In this document: in pieces, positions 28,185 through 37,270 of the stretch
How the letters are laid out: each line of letters starts with the position of its first letter
Position numbering within the stretch: position 1 is the stretch's first letter
Origin: Rhodobacter sp. Har01
Lineage (GTDB): Bacteria; Pseudomonadota; Alphaproteobacteria; Rhodobacterales; Rhodobacteraceae
Length of the DNA: 64,000 nt
Direction: 5' to 3'
Assembly (NCBI RefSeq): GCF_020564565.1
Contig: NZ_JAJCTD010000001.1
Location: 1-64,000 of the forward strand
Notes under the pieces: model-generated
The model's input: only the letters and a program-made list of their open reading frames with translations
Told to the model about the DNA's origin: nothing
The model's database searches: none
Made by a program: the position numbers and the translations under genes

Positions 28185-28231
28185 CCGGTTTGTGTCAAGC
28201 CGTTTGCGAATCGTCTGGGGGTGGCCGGACA

Positions 28232-28280
28232 GCGGGGGCGCTTCGCCCCCCGCACCCCCAGAGGATATTTTTGCAGAGAG
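28232..28280. repeat. GC hairpin plus AGGATATTTTTGCAGAGAGG element after moeA
   Basis: GCGGGGGCG-CTT-CGCCCCCCGC hairpin, then GAGGATATTTTTGCAGAGAG, ending 6 bases from the moeA stop. It is a diverged member of the GGGTATTT family and is placed to end moeA transcription before the lexA promoter. Confidence 0.6.
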
Positions 28281-28286
28281 GAAGGC

Positions 28287-29453
28287 TCAGATCGGCAGGA
28301 AGGGGACAAGGTCGCCGGCCAGGCGGGGGCCGTCCGAGGCCGGGCGGATCAGCAGGGCATTGGCCTGGGTGAGGATGGTCAGCAGCGCGCTGTCCTGGGC
28401 CTCGAAGGGGGCGATACGGTCGCCGTGCAGGCGGGCGCGCATGTAGTGGGTGCGCGGGCCGTTGGCGGGCAGGGCCTCGGCCAGGCGGGCGCTGTGGGGG
28501 TGCGGCAGCGGGTCGGGGTCGCCTTGCAGGGCGCGGATCAGTGGCAACAGGAAGAGGTGGCCGCAGATGATGGCCGAGACCGGGTTGCCGGGCAGGCCCA
28601 GCATCGCAGCCGGGCCCATGCGGCCGGCCATCAGCGGCTTGCCGGGGCGCATGGCGATCTTCCAGAACGCCGGTTGCATCCCCAGGTCGCGGGCGACCTT
28701 GCCGACCAGGTCATGGTCGCCGACCGAGGCGCCGCCGATGGTGACGATGACGTCGACGCCTTGCGCCAGCCCGAAGCAGGCGCGCAGGGCGTCCTCGCTG
28801 TCGCGGGCGATGGGCAGAAGGCGGGTTTCGGCGCCCTCGGCCCGGGCCATGGCGTCCAGCGCGAAGGCGTTGGAGGCGATGATCTGGTCGGGGCCGGGAT
28901 CTTCGCCCGGCATCACCAACTCGTCGCCGGTGGCCATGAAGGCCACCACCGGGCGGCGGGCGACGGGGGCCTGGGCGATGTTCATTGCGGCCAGCAGCGC
29001 CAGGTCGGCGGGGCGCAGGCGGCGCGGGGACAGTGTGGCGCCGGCCGGGAAGTCGGACCCTTGGGCGCGGATGTGGCGGGCGGCGTCGGCGTTGGCCCGC
29101 AGGGTGATGCGGTCGCCGTCGCGGTCGACGTCTTCCTGCAGGATGACGCGGGTCGCCCCTTGCGGCACCGGGGCGCCGGTGAAGATGCGGATCGCGTCGC
29201 CGGCGGCCACTCGGCCCGGGTAGGCGTGGCCGGCGCCGGCCTCGCCGGTGACCTGCAGGCTGTCGCCCGACCTGGGGTCGCCCGCGACCGCATAGCCATC
29301 CATCGCCGAGGCCGCAAACGGCGGCTGGTCGCGGCGGGCGGCGACCGGGGCGGCCAGCCAGCGACCGGCGGCCTGGCGCAGCGGCACGGTTTCCGCCGGC
29401 AGGGCGGCGCAAAGCGCCAGGACGCGGGCCTGGGCTTCTTCGACCGAAATCAT
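28287..29453 (-). CDS. moeA: Molybdopterin molybdenumtransferase MoeA
   Basis: A 388-residue protein with the MoeA layout: SAMDGYAV in domain [17 protein letters not shown] in domain II, the MoaB/Mog-like domain III with [10 protein letters not shown] and [19 protein letters not shown] and GLPGNPVSA, and a beta-barrel C-terminal domain. It inserts molybdenum into adenylated molybdopterin to make the cofactor used by oxidoreductases such as nitrate reductase or formate dehydrogenase. Its start overlaps the moaC stop by 4 bases, so it is translated in one unit with trpC and moaC. Confidence 0.96.
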   Translation of the reverse strand: MISVEEAQARVLALCAALPAETVPLRQAAGRWLAAPVAARRDQPPFAASAMDGYAVAGDPRSGDSLQVTGEAGAGHAYPGRVAAGDAIRIFTGAPVPQGATRVILQEDVDRDGDRITLRANADAARHIRAQGSDFPAGATLSPRRLRPADLALLAAMNIAQAPVARRPVVAFMATGDELVMPGEDPGPDQIIASNAFALDAMARAEGAETRLLPIARDSEDALRACFGLAQGVDVIVTIGGASVGDHDLVGKVARDLGMQPAFWKIAMRPGKPLMAGRMGPAAMLGLPGNPVSAIICGHLFLLPLIRALQGDPDPLPHPHSARLAEALPANGPRTHYMRARLHGDRIAPFEAQDSALLTILTQANALLIRPASDGPRLAGDLVPFLPI

Positions 29454-29929
29454 GGGCCCGCCTCGTAACGTCCTGATTTGCCGCCGTCTTTCAGCAAGAG
29501 CCGGATGCCCTCGATGCGCATGGATTTCTCGACCGCCTTGACCATATCGTAGACCGTCAGGCAGGCGATCGAGACCGCGGTCAGCGCCTCCATCTCGACG
29601 CCGGTCTGGCCGCCGGTCTTGACCGTGGCCTCGACGCGGATCGCCGACCGGGCGGGGTCGGCGGTCAGCTCGACCGCGACCCTGGTGATCGGCAGCGGGT
29701 GGCAGAGCGGGATCAGATCGGCGGTGCGCTTGGCGGCCATGATGCCGGCCAGCCGGGCGACCGACAGCACGTCGCCCTTTTGCGCCCGGCCTTCGCTGAC
29801 CAGGGCCAGGGTTTCGGGCGACATCACGACAAAACCCTCGGCGGTGGCCAGGCGGTCGGTCACCGGCTTGCCCGAGACATCGACCATATGCGCCTGACCT
29901 TGCGCGTCGAAGTGGGTGAGGCCGGTCAT
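29450..29929 (-). CDS. moaC: Cyclic pyranopterin monophosphate synthase MoaC
   Basis: A 159-residue protein, normal length. It contains [18 protein letters not shown] at the N-terminus, [18 protein letters not shown], and [19 protein letters not shown] with the KDGGKSG end, all MoaC signatures. It converts the MoaA product to cyclic pyranopterin monophosphate, the first step of molybdenum cofactor synthesis. It overlaps trpC upstream and moeA downstream by 4 bases each, giving the trpC-moaC-moeA coupling characteristic of Rhodobacteraceae. Confidence 0.97.
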   Translation of the reverse strand: MTGLTHFDAQGQAHMVDVSGKPVTDRLATAEGFVVMSPETLALVSEGRAQKGDVLSVARLAGIMAAKRTADLIPLCHPLPITRVAVELTADPARSAIRVEATVKTGGQTGVEMEALTAVSIACLTVYDMVKAVEKSMRIEGIRLLLKDGGKSGRYEAGP

Positions 29930-30741
29930 GCCGTGCCGCCTTGTGCCGTCAGCGGGCGGGCCAGGATCGCGCGGGTGGCTGCGGCGACATCGGCCTGGCG
30001 CATCAGGCTTTCGCCGATCAGGAAGCAGCGCGCGCCGTAGCGGGCCAGGTCGGCCAGGTCTTCGGGGGTGTAGAGGCCGCTTTCGGCGACGATCAGGCGA
30101 TCCTCCGGCACCAGCCGGGCCAGTTGCCGGGTGGTGTCGAGCGAGACTTCGAAGGTGTGCAGGTTACGGTTGTTGATGCCGATCAGCGGCGATTTCAGCG
30201 CCTGGGCGCGCTCAAGCTCGGAGCGGTCGTGGACCTCGATCAGCACGTCCATGCCCCAGTGGATCGCGGCGGCTTCCAGGTCGGCGGCCTGGTCGTCGGA
30301 CACCGAGGCCATGACGATCAGGATGCAGTCGGCCGACAGCGCGCGGGATTCGGCGACCTGCCAGGGGTCGTAGAGGAAATCCTTGCGCAGGCAGGGCAGG
30401 GTGGTGGCGTCATGCGCCTGGGTCAGGAACTCGTCCGCGCCCTGGAAAGAGGGGCCGTCGGTCAGCACCGACAGGCAGGTGGCGCCGCCGTCCTCGTAGG
30501 CTTTCGCGAGGGCCGGCGGGTCGAAGTCGGGGCGGATCAGGCCCTTCGAGGGCGAGGCCTTCTTGATCTCGGCGATCAGGCCGTAGCCTTGCGTGGCCGC
30601 TTCGCGCAGGGCGCGGGCAAAGCCGCGCGGCTGGGGCGCGGCACGGGCGGCGTCTTCGACATCGGCCAGCGGGCGGGCGGCCTTGCGGGCGGCGACCTCT
30701 TCCAGCTTGTAGGCCTTGATGCGGTCGAGAATGGTGCTCAT
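29926..30741 (-). CDS. trpC: Indole-3-glycerol-phosphate synthase
   Basis: A 271-residue TIM barrel. Signature segments are [59 protein letters not shown] and [12 protein letters not shown]. It closes the indole ring from CdRP in tryptophan synthesis. The gene heads the trpC-moaC-moeA unit. In relatives trpG, trpD and trpC are contiguous; here ung and an unknown gene plus a repeat element lie between trpD and trpC. Confidence 0.97.
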   Translation of the reverse strand: MSTILDRIKAYKLEEVAARKAARPLADVEDAARAAPQPRGFARALREAATQGYGLIAEIKKASPSKGLIRPDFDPPALAKAYEDGGATCLSVLTDGPSFQGADEFLTQAHDATTLPCLRKDFLYDPWQVAESRALSADCILIVMASVSDDQAADLEAAAIHWGMDVLIEVHDRSELERAQALKSPLIGINNRNLHTFEVSLDTTRQLARLVPEDRLIVAESGLYTPEDLADLARYGARCFLIGESLMRQADVAAATRAILARPLTAQGGTA

Positions 30742-30765
30742 GCCGATCTCCTGGCCCCGGCCGCC

Positions 30766-30825
30766 CCGGGGGTTTCACACCCCCGGACCCCCGTGGAGTA
30801 TTTCGCAAAGGGCAAGCCGGAAGGG
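30766..30825. repeat. Intergenic palindromic element, GTGGAGTATTTCGCAAAGG type
   Basis: CGGGGGTTTCACACCCCCGG hairpin followed by ACCCCCGTGGAGTATTTCGC and an AAGG-rich tail. It is a member of the GGGTATTT family at the boundary between ung and trpC. Confidence 0.6.
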
Positions 30826-30867
30826 GTTTGTTCCGAGGCTTAGCGAAGGACGGGGACGAAGGGAAGC

Positions 30868-31578
30868 CTAGAGAGACCAGTCGATGGGGGTGTCGCCCCG
30901 GGCGGCGAGCCAGCGGTTGATGGCGGTGAAGGGGCGCGAGCCGAGGAACCCCCGGTAGGCCGAGAGCGGCGAGGGGTGGGGGCTTTGCAGGAAAAGGTGG
31001 CCGTCGCGGGGAAGGCTTGCGCAGAGGTCTTGCGCGGGCTTGCCCCACAGCAGGAAAGCGCGAGGACCGTCTGCGGCGGTGGCCGTGAGGACTTGCGCCG
31101 CCAGGCTTTCCCAGCCCCAACCCTTGTGGCCGTTGGCGTTTCCGACCGGGACGGTGAGGGCGGTGTTGAGGAGGAGCACGCCCTGGTCGGCCCAGGCCGC
31201 GAGGTCGGCGTCGGGTTTGGGCTGGCCGGTGTCGGTGGCGACTTCCGCCAGGATGTTGCGCAGGCTGTCGCGCGGGGGCGTGCCGGGCGGGAAGCCGAAG
31301 GCGAGGCCTGTGGCGCGGTCGGGGGTGGGGTAGGGGTCCTGGCCGAGGATGACCACGCGCACGGAAGCGCGCGGGGTGAGGGCGAGGGCGCGGAAGATGG
31401 ATTGCGGTTCGGGTTGCCAGGCGGGGGCGGTGGCGAGGCGGGTCCAGAGGGCGGGCCAGCTGTCGGTGAAGAACGGGAGCGAGGCCCAAGAGGCGGGCGG
31501 AGTGGGGGGCGGGGCCATGGGTCCGGTTGCGGTCTGCGCCAGCTTGCTGGAAGAGGGTGAGTGGGGGCTGGCTGTCAT
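30868..31578 (-). CDS. ung: Uracil-DNA glycosylase (family 1)
   Basis: A 236-residue protein. The water-activating motif is VVILGQDPYPTP with Asp81, the uracil-binding strand is LLLNTALTV with Asn138, and the DNA-intercalating loop is HPSPLSAYRG with His201. It removes uracil from DNA to start base-excision repair. Start ATG 31578 follows AGAGGACAGG and overlaps the stop of the upstream unknown gene by 4 bases, so the two are translationally coupled. The first 30 residues are Ser/Pro-rich and probably flexible. Confidence 0.96.
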   Translation of the reverse strand: MTASPHSPSSSKLAQTATGPMAPPPTPPASWASLPFFTDSWPALWTRLATAPAWQPEPQSIFRALALTPRASVRVVILGQDPYPTPDRATGLAFGFPPGTPPRDSLRNILAEVATDTGQPKPDADLAAWADQGVLLLNTALTVPVGNANGHKGWGWESLAAQVLTATAADGPRAFLLWGKPAQDLCASLPRDGHLFLQSPHPSPLSAYRGFLGSRPFTAINRWLAARGDTPIDWSL

Positions 31579-32195
31579 CCTGTCCTCTGATCGAAGGTCT
31601 CGGCGCGCGCCAGGTCTGCACGGGCAAGATTGGGCGCGACCGGGGCTGCGGACCACAGGATGTTGGGGTGGATGATTTCTTCTTTTTTCAAGCCCCACAG
31701 GCGCCACTGGTGCACCACGACCATGCGGTCTCCGACTAGAGCGGATGGGATCAGGTTCTGGCGAAGCCATCTGCGGTGGAGAAAGGTGCTGGGAAGGTGT
31801 TCAGCGAGTGCCCGGTTCTCCGGAGCATCCTTGAACTTGCGCGACCGATAGGCGACCGCATTGACCAGAGCGAGGCGACCGCTGGCGATCAGGGGGGCGT
31901 AGTTCGCGGCGGCATAGTACGGCGACACGTCCCCTGGCTGGACGGGCCGAGGGTCGTGCAGCCGGTCGAGGTAGCGCTGGATTGAGGCTTGGTCCGGGAA
32001 TTCGACCGCCATGAGGGCAGGGTCGTAACCCCCATGGGCCATCAGCAGGATGACCGGTGCCCGGTCCACGTCGCCGACATAGGCCGGCGGCGGAAAGTCG
32101 AGATGAAAGCTGTGGTCTGTGTTTGCGAACACCGGCGCGTCGTCGGGGTGGACCGGGCCGGTCAGGCGGCGCCAGTGATCCACAAGAAGGCTCAT
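31575..32195 (-). CDS. Unknown protein coupled to ung, possible UDG-fold relative
   Basis: A 206-residue protein; ATG 32195 has GGAGG 6 bases upstream. Not assigned to a family. It has a hydrophobic strand followed by a Gly-rich turn (PVILLMAHGGYDPALM), a middle helix-rich part (SIQRYLDRL, YYAAANYAPLI), LVNAVAYRSRKFKD, LPSTFLHRRWLRQNLIP, and a late strand-helix GDRMVVVHQWRLWGL. A strand-GxxxP-type loop near the start and a late strand recall the uracil-glycosylase fold only loosely. There is no signal peptide. Its 4-base overlap with ung argues for a shared task in nucleic-acid maintenance, but this is inference. Confidence 0.75.
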   Translation of the reverse strand: MSLLVDHWRRLTGPVHPDDAPVFANTDHSFHLDFPPPAYVGDVDRAPVILLMAHGGYDPALMAVEFPDQASIQRYLDRLHDPRPVQPGDVSPYYAAANYAPLIASGRLALVNAVAYRSRKFKDAPENRALAEHLPSTFLHRRWLRQNLIPSALVGDRMVVVHQWRLWGLKKEEIIHPNILWSAAPVAPNLARADLARAETFDQRTG

Positions 32196-32245
32196 GCGGT
32201 CCTCCGTCGTGCAGTGCGGGGCTGGCAGGGGGGAGATGCCCGACC

Positions 32246-33259
32246 TCAGCCGCTGGTGATGCGCGCCACCGCCGCAAGGCGGGCCTTGGCGGCGCCGCTG
32301 TCCAGGCTGGCGCGGGCCATCTCGACGCCTTGCTTCAGGTCGGCGGCCTTTTCGGCCACCACCAGGGCGGCGGCGGCGTTCAAGAGCACGGCGTCGCGGT
32401 AGGCGCCGGGGGCGCCGTCGAGGAGGGCGCGGAAGGCGATGGCGTTTTCCGCCGGCGTGCCGCCCAGCACCTTTTCGAACGGGTGGTAGGGCAGGCCGGC
32501 ATCCTCGGGGTGCAGGGTGAATTCGCGGATCGCCGCGTGTTCCACGGCAGCCACCCTGGTCGGCGCGGCGATCGAGATTTCGTCGGTGCCGTCGCCGCCA
32601 TGCACCAGCCAGGCCTTGACCGTGCCCAGCTTGAGCAGGGTTTCCGCCATCGGCCGGATCAGCGCGTCGGAAAACGCGCCGGTCAGCTGGCGTTTCACCC
32701 CGGCGGGGTTGGTCAGGGGCCCGAGGATGTTGAAGATCGTCCGGGTGCCCAGTTCGGCGCGCACCGGGCCGACGTGGCGCATCGCCGGGTGGTGCATCGG
32801 CGCCATCATGAAGCCGATGCCGGCCTCGGCCAGGCAGCGCTCCACCACCTCGGGGCCGACCATGACGTTGACGCCCATCTCGGTCAGCGCATCGGCCGCG
32901 CCGGATTTCGACGACAGGTTGCGGTTGCCATGCTTGGCGACCACGACGCCGCAGCCTGCCACCACGAAGGCTGTGGCGGTCGAGATGTTCAGCGTGCCCT
33001 TGCCGTCGCCACCGGTGCCGACGATGTCCATCGCGCCCTCGGGTGCCTGCACCCGGTGGCATTTCGACCGCATCACCGATGCCGCGGCGGCGTATTCGTC
33101 CACCGTCTCGCCGCGGGTGCGCAGCGCCATCAGAAAGCCGCCCATCTGCGCCGGGGTGGCGGCGCCATCGAACAGGGTCTCGAAGGCGGCCTCGGCCTCG
33201 GCCGGGGTCAGCGGGCGCGTGGCGGCAATGCCGATCAGGGGTTTCAGCACCTCGCTCAT
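32246..33259 (-). CDS. trpD: Anthranilate phosphoribosyltransferase
   Basis: A 337-residue protein with [20 protein letters not shown] (PRPP loop), [20 protein letters not shown] and [16 protein letters not shown], all standard TrpD motifs. It joins anthranilate to PRPP. Start ATG 33259 overlaps the trpG stop by 4 bases, so trpG-trpD are coupled. The Ala-rich C-terminal helix is complete. Confidence 0.97.
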   Translation of the reverse strand: MSEVLKPLIGIAATRPLTPAEAEAAFETLFDGAATPAQMGGFLMALRTRGETVDEYAAAASVMRSKCHRVQAPEGAMDIVGTGGDGKGTLNISTATAFVVAGCGVVVAKHGNRNLSSKSGAADALTEMGVNVMVGPEVVERCLAEAGIGFMMAPMHHPAMRHVGPVRAELGTRTIFNILGPLTNPAGVKRQLTGAFSDALIRPMAETLLKLGTVKAWLVHGGDGTDEISIAAPTRVAAVEHAAIREFTLHPEDAGLPYHPFEKVLGGTPAENAIAFRALLDGAPGAYRDAVLLNAAAALVVAEKAADLKQGVEMARASLDSGAAKARLAAVARITSG

Positions 33260-33843
33260 GCCGTCACCTTCACGCCGGCGTCTTCCAGGAAATTCCGCAG
33301 CATCTGGTGGCCGTGTTCGCTGGCGATGGATTCGGGGTGGAACTGCACGCCCTCGATCGGCTTTTCGCGGTGGCGCAAGCCCATGATGGTGCCGTCTTCC
33401 AGCCAGGCCGTCACCTCCAGGCAGTCCGGCAGCGAGGCGCGCTCGACGATCAGCGAATGGTAGCGGGTGGCCTGGAACGGTGAGGGCAGGCCACGGAACA
33501 TGGCCTTTCCCTGGTGATGGATGCTGCCCATCTTGCCATGCACGATCTCGTGGCAGCGCACCACCTTGCCGCCGAACGCCTCGCCGATGGTCTGATGGCC
33601 CAGGCAGACGCCCAAGAGCGGCAGGTTGGCGGCGGCGGCGGCCTTGGTCAGCGGAATGCAGATGCCGGCCTGTGCCGGATCGCAAGGCCCGGGCGACAGA
33701 ACGATGGCCTGCGGACCCATCGCCAGCGCCTCCTGCACCTCCAGCGCGTCATTGCGGCGAACCACCACGTCGGCCCCCAGTTCCCCGAAATAATGCACCA
33801 GATTCCAGGTGAAGCTGTCGTAATTGTCGATCAGAAGCAGCAT
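33256..33843 (-). CDS. trpG: Anthranilate synthase glutamine amidotransferase subunit
   Basis: A 195-residue class I glutaminase. The nucleophile is Cys80 in [17 protein letters not shown], with the His-Glu pair in [15 protein letters not shown]. It passes ammonia from glutamine to TrpE to make anthranilate; it may also serve PabB. trpE is not in the window and is presumably to the right on the minus strand or elsewhere. The N-terminus [19 protein letters not shown] is diagnostic. Confidence 0.97.
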   Translation of the reverse strand: MLLLIDNYDSFTWNLVHYFGELGADVVVRRNDALEVQEALAMGPQAIVLSPGPCDPAQAGICIPLTKAAAAANLPLLGVCLGHQTIGEAFGGKVVRCHEIVHGKMGSIHHQGKAMFRGLPSPFQATRYHSLIVERASLPDCLEVTAWLEDGTIMGLRHREKPIEGVQFHPESIASEHGHQMLRNFLEDAGVKVTA

Positions 33844-34027
33844 CTCGCTTGGGTCCGTGGGAAAGTGGGTGAAGGCGAAGAAAGGTCGCGCTATACATGG
33901 TCAGGTCGAACGACCGAGGTCAAGGGCAAGGCCCTGCGATCCGGGTGTCAGATCAGGCGGGATCAACCCGCCGGACCCGGGTCCGCGGGACTGTGTCGGG
34001 CAGCGTGAGGCAAGGACGGAGGCGGAC

Positions 34028-35908
34028 GTGATCGGCAGGTTCCTTCTGGGCGCGGGGCTTGGTGGCCTTGTGGGCACCGGTCTGTTGGCGCTTGCGTCGC
34101 TGACCACGCCGCTGCAAAGCCCGCTGCCCAAGCCGGCAGCGGCGGTGCCCGAGGTAGCCACACTGATGCCCCCCGAGGCCCCTGCGGCAACACCGGAGGC
34201 GCCGGCCTCCGGCGACAGCGCCGAGGCCCGGCCCGAACCGGTCGCAGAACCTGCCGTGGAACCGGCCGCAAGTGCGACCCTTGAAGCGATTGAAGACGCG
34301 CCCGCCGCGGCGGGCGACGAACTGGCCTCCGCCGCCGACACCGCGCCCGAGACTGCGCCCGAGACTGCGCCCGAGGCGGACCCGGCCGCCGCGCCGTCCA
34401 AGCCGGCGATGTCCGCGCCCGAACCCCAACCCACCCCCGAACCCGCCGCCGAACTCACCCCGGAACCCGCTCCTGCGGCGGTGACCGAGACGGCGCCCGC
34501 CGCTGAAACCGCGCCACCGGCGGCGCCCGACGTTCCGGTTGCCGAAGGTGCCGCCGCCGCGCCGGCGGCCACGGCTGCTCTGGATGCGGTGCCGGCGGCG
34601 CCCGAGACGCTGGCTGTTCCGGGCGCCGAGGTGGTGCCCTCCGCGCCGGAAACCCCCGCAGCCGCGCCCGATCTTGCCGGGGCCGAGGCACCCGAGGCGC
34701 CGACCGCACCGCTGCCGCTGACCGACACGCCCGCCACCGTGCCGCAGACCGCAGACACCGCAGACGCCGCACGGGCCGCCACGGCGCCCGCCGCCCCGGC
34801 CGCACCGCAGGCCGAGATGGCGCCGCCGGCCCCTGACCTGCCGGCTCCGCCGCCGCTGACGCCCGAGGAAGAGGCGCTGCTGGCCGACGCGGTCCCCGAG
34901 GCCGCGGGTCAGCCGCCCCAGGCGCTGCCCGAGGCCGGGGCCGGGGTCGCCCCGGAAGCCAGCGGCGAGGCCGGTCCCGTTCCGCCGGACGGGTCCGTGG
35001 CGGCGCCGGCGGCAGAGGCGACCCAGCCGGCGCTGCCCGAGGTGACGCCGCTGCCGGGCGAAGGCGTGGTCGACGACGACGCGTCGCGCCGCATCGCGGT
35101 GGGCGACGACGGGCAAAGCACGCTGCCCTCGGCGCCTTCGCTGGGTGGCAGCGACGGCGTCGCCACCGACCGGTTGCCGCGGATCGGCGATGCCCCGGCC
35201 CCCGCTAGCGAGGCGGCAGCAGAGCCGGATCAGGATGCGCCGGTGGTGGCCTTCGCGCGGCCCTTTGAAAACCCGGCCGGCAAGCCGGCGCTGGCGCTGA
35301 TCCTGATCGACAGCGGCGAGCCGGGGCTGGACCGGGCGGCGCTGGCGGCGCTGCCCTTCCCGGTGACCTTCGCGCTGGACCCGATGGCCGAAGGTGCGGC
35401 CGCGCGCGCCGCGGTCTATCGCGCGGCGGGGCAAGAGGTGGTGATGCTGGCCACCGCGCTGCCCAAGGGGGCGGCGGCGGCGGATGTCGAGCAGGCGTTC
35501 CAGGTGATGGCCCAGAACCTGCCCGAGGCCGTGGCGGTGATGGACCTGCCCGAGCGCAGTTTCCAGGGCGACCGGCTGCTGGCCAGTGCCGTGGTGCCGG
35601 TGGTGGGGGCGCAGGGGCGCGGGCTGGTGACCTGGGACGAGGGGCTGAACGCCGCCGACCAGGTGGCCCGGCGCGAGGACGTGCCGGCCGCCGTGGTGTT
35701 CCGCAGCCTCGATGCCGAATCCGAGGCGACGCCGGTGATCCGCCGCTATCTCGACCGGGCGGCGTTCAAGGCCGCACAAGAGGGCCGGGTGGCGGTGGTC
35801 GGGCATACCCGTCCCGAAACCGTGGCGGCCCTTCTGGAATGGACGGTCGAAGGCCGCGCCGCGACGGTGGCCCTGGCCCCGGTGACGGCGGTGCTCTCGA
35901 CCGACTGA
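34028..35908 (+). CDS. Divergent polysaccharide deacetylase family protein (YibQ-like) with long Pro/Ala/Glu linker
   Basis: A 626-residue protein with GTG start 34028, preceded by GGAGG at 6 bases. Residues 4-25 are a single hydrophobic helix (FLLGAGLGGLVGTGLLAL), a membrane anchor. Residues about 35-405 are an extraordinary Ala/Pro/Glu-rich region (APEAPAATPE-type, with ETAPETAPEA repeats), surely disordered and able to span periplasm or peptidoglycan. Residues about 410-626 are the deacetylase-like barrel (ALALILIDSGEPG, FPVTFALDP, EVVMLATALPKG, GLVTWDEGL, VVGHTRPETVAAL). Family members are thought to act on envelope polysaccharides, but catalysis is unproven. It is divergent from trpG. 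Confidence 0.85.
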   Translation: MIGRFLLGAGLGGLVGTGLLALASLTTPLQSPLPKPAAAVPEVATLMPPEAPAATPEAPASGDSAEARPEPVAEPAVEPAASATLEAIEDAPAAAGDELASAADTAPETAPETAPEADPAAAPSKPAMSAPEPQPTPEPAAELTPEPAPAAVTETAPAAETAPPAAPDVPVAEGAAAAPAATAALDAVPAAPETLAVPGAEVVPSAPETPAAAPDLAGAEAPEAPTAPLPLTDTPATVPQTADTADAARAATAPAAPAAPQAEMAPPAPDLPAPPPLTPEEEALLADAVPEAAGQPPQALPEAGAGVAPEASGEAGPVPPDGSVAAPAAEATQPALPEVTPLPGEGVVDDDASRRIAVGDDGQSTLPSAPSLGGSDGVATDRLPRIGDAPAPASEAAAEPDQDAPVVAFARPFENPAGKPALALILIDSGEPGLDRAALAALPFPVTFALDPMAEGAAARAAVYRAAGQEVVMLATALPKGAAAADVEQAFQVMAQNLPEAVAVMDLPERSFQGDRLLASAVVPVVGAQGRGLVTWDEGLNAADQVARREDVPAAVVFRSLDAESEATPVIRRYLDRAAFKAAQEGRVAVVGHTRPETVAALLEWTVEGRAATVALAPVTAVLSTD

Positions 35909-36186
35909 CCGACTGACCGGACTGTCCGGACAGACCGCGAACCGGTAGCCCCCGGGGCTGGCTGTCCCAGGGCTGGCTGTCGCGTGACTGGCTGGCATCT
36001 GGCTCGCGTCCGGTCGGCCATCCTTGCGGCTGCGCGGGCGATCTGCCGCCCGTCCTTTCGTGGCGCTGAGCTGGCGTCCCGGCAGACCAGGCGTTTGCAG
36101 GGGCAGTCAAGCCAACCGCGGCGGGCGCAGAGATGGCCGCGCGAAGTCGCGCCTTGCCAGCCGCGCCGCCGCGGCCATCTGGGCGG

Positions 36187-36807
36187 TCAGCCCAGCGGGG
36201 CCAGCAAGGCCCTCAGCGCCGCCACCGGATCTTCGGCGGACCATATTTCTTCGCCGATTCCAAAGAAATCGGTCACCGGCCCGAAGGCCGCAACCAGTTC
36301 GGCCGTCAGCCCGCCTTCGGCGATGACCGGCACCTCGATCATCTCGGACCACCACTGGAAAAGATCGTGCCCGGCCTGTTCGCCCTGGCCCAGTCCGCTG
36401 GCGCCGACCGGCCCGAAGGCGACGTAGTCCGCCCCCGCGTCGCCGGCCGAAATCCCTTCGTGCCGGGTGGTGCCGCAGAAGGCGCCGATGATCGCATCGG
36501 CGCCCAGATCCTTGCGCGCGGCCCGGACCGAGCGCGCGCCGTCGGTCAGGTGCACCCCGTCCAGCCCATGCCGCTCGGCCAGCAAGAGGTGGGTCTCGAT
36601 CACCACCGCCACGTCGCGGGCATGCGCCACCTCGCGGCAGGCATCGGCCGCGCGGCCCAGCGTGTCGGCATCCCGGGTGGCCAGCGCCAGCCGCAGGCAG
36701 GCGATCTCGACCGCGTCCATCACCCGGGCAAGCCGGTCGGGAAAGGTGTCAAGGTCCAGCGCGGGCGGCGTGATCAGGGTGATCTGCGGGCGGTCGGCTT
36801 CGGCCAT
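36187..36807 (-). CDS. thiE: Thiamine-phosphate synthase family protein (ThiE/TenI-like)
   Basis: A 206-residue TIM barrel. ITLITPPALDL at the start, LAERHGLDGVHLTDGARSVR, IIGAFCGTTRHEGISAGDAGADYVAFGPV and VIAEGGLTAEL are ThiE-family segments. ThiE couples HMP-PP and thiazole phosphate to thiamine phosphate. Compared with canonical ThiE the strands are recognisable, but the pyrophosphate-binding residues are less typical and the thiD/thiM neighbours are absent, so a TenI-like or paralogous role is possible. Start ATG 36807. Confidence 0.8.
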   Translation of the reverse strand: MAEADRPQITLITPPALDLDTFPDRLARVMDAVEIACLRLALATRDADTLGRAADACREVAHARDVAVVIETHLLLAERHGLDGVHLTDGARSVRAARKDLGADAIIGAFCGTTRHEGISAGDAGADYVAFGPVGASGLGQGEQAGHDLFQWWSEMIEVPVIAEGGLTAELVAAFGPVTDFFGIGEEIWSAEDPVAALRALLAPLG

Positions 36808-36854
36808 GGGCTGCGGCTCCGGGAGCGGGTTTGGGAACGGGTTTTGCGCCCGTC

Positions 36855-37202
36855 CTAGCAGCCTTTCCGCGGCTTGGCCACCTTGGGCGGCAGCGCCTGC
36901 ACGGCGTGCAGGGCCAGCGCCAGCAGCGCCGCACGGCGGGCGTCGTCGGCCGCCCCGGGCGGCAGCGCCACCATCCCCGCCATCGGCCGCACGCCCATCA
37001 TCGGCGCAAAGACTCCGGGCAATGCCAGCGCCGCGGCCCGGTCGGCCCTGGCCACCCGGTACAAGAGGCCGCCGCGATGCACGCCGGCCAGCATGTGCCC
37101 CGCGGACAGGAAAGCCAGCCCGCCGAACATCGGCTGCTCGGTCACCGCCTTGCCGGCAAGGTCGCGCCGCAGCAGGTCTGCCAGCGCCGGATCGAAAGCC
37201 AT
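36855..37202 (-). CDS. TfoX N-terminal domain protein
   Basis: A 115-residue protein with ATG 37202 after AAGGAGA. The pattern VTEQPMFGGLAFLSAGHMLA followed by YRVARADRAAALALPG and MMGVRPMAGMVALPP is that of the stand-alone TfoX_N domain. In Haemophilus, TfoX is a competence activator, but single-domain members are of unknown function. A comEC gene is present in the window 10 kb away, not adjacent. It is divergent from trmJ by 68 bases. Confidence 0.85.
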   Translation of the reverse strand: MAFDPALADLLRRDLAGKAVTEQPMFGGLAFLSAGHMLAGVHRGGLLYRVARADRAAALALPGVFAPMMGVRPMAGMVALPPGAADDARRAALLALALHAVQALPPKVAKPRKGC

Positions 37203-37270
37203 GGCGCTCTCCTTGTCCGCCGCGCCCGGGCAGTCTATCACCCGGCCCGGCGCTTACCAAAGGGGAAGCC

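Noticed and set aside
33953-35998. A 681-codon minus-strand Arg/Gly-rich frame
   Set aside because: Antisense of the Ala/Pro/Glu-rich linker of the YibQ-like gene; Gly/Arg repeats are the complement of Ala/Pro codons.
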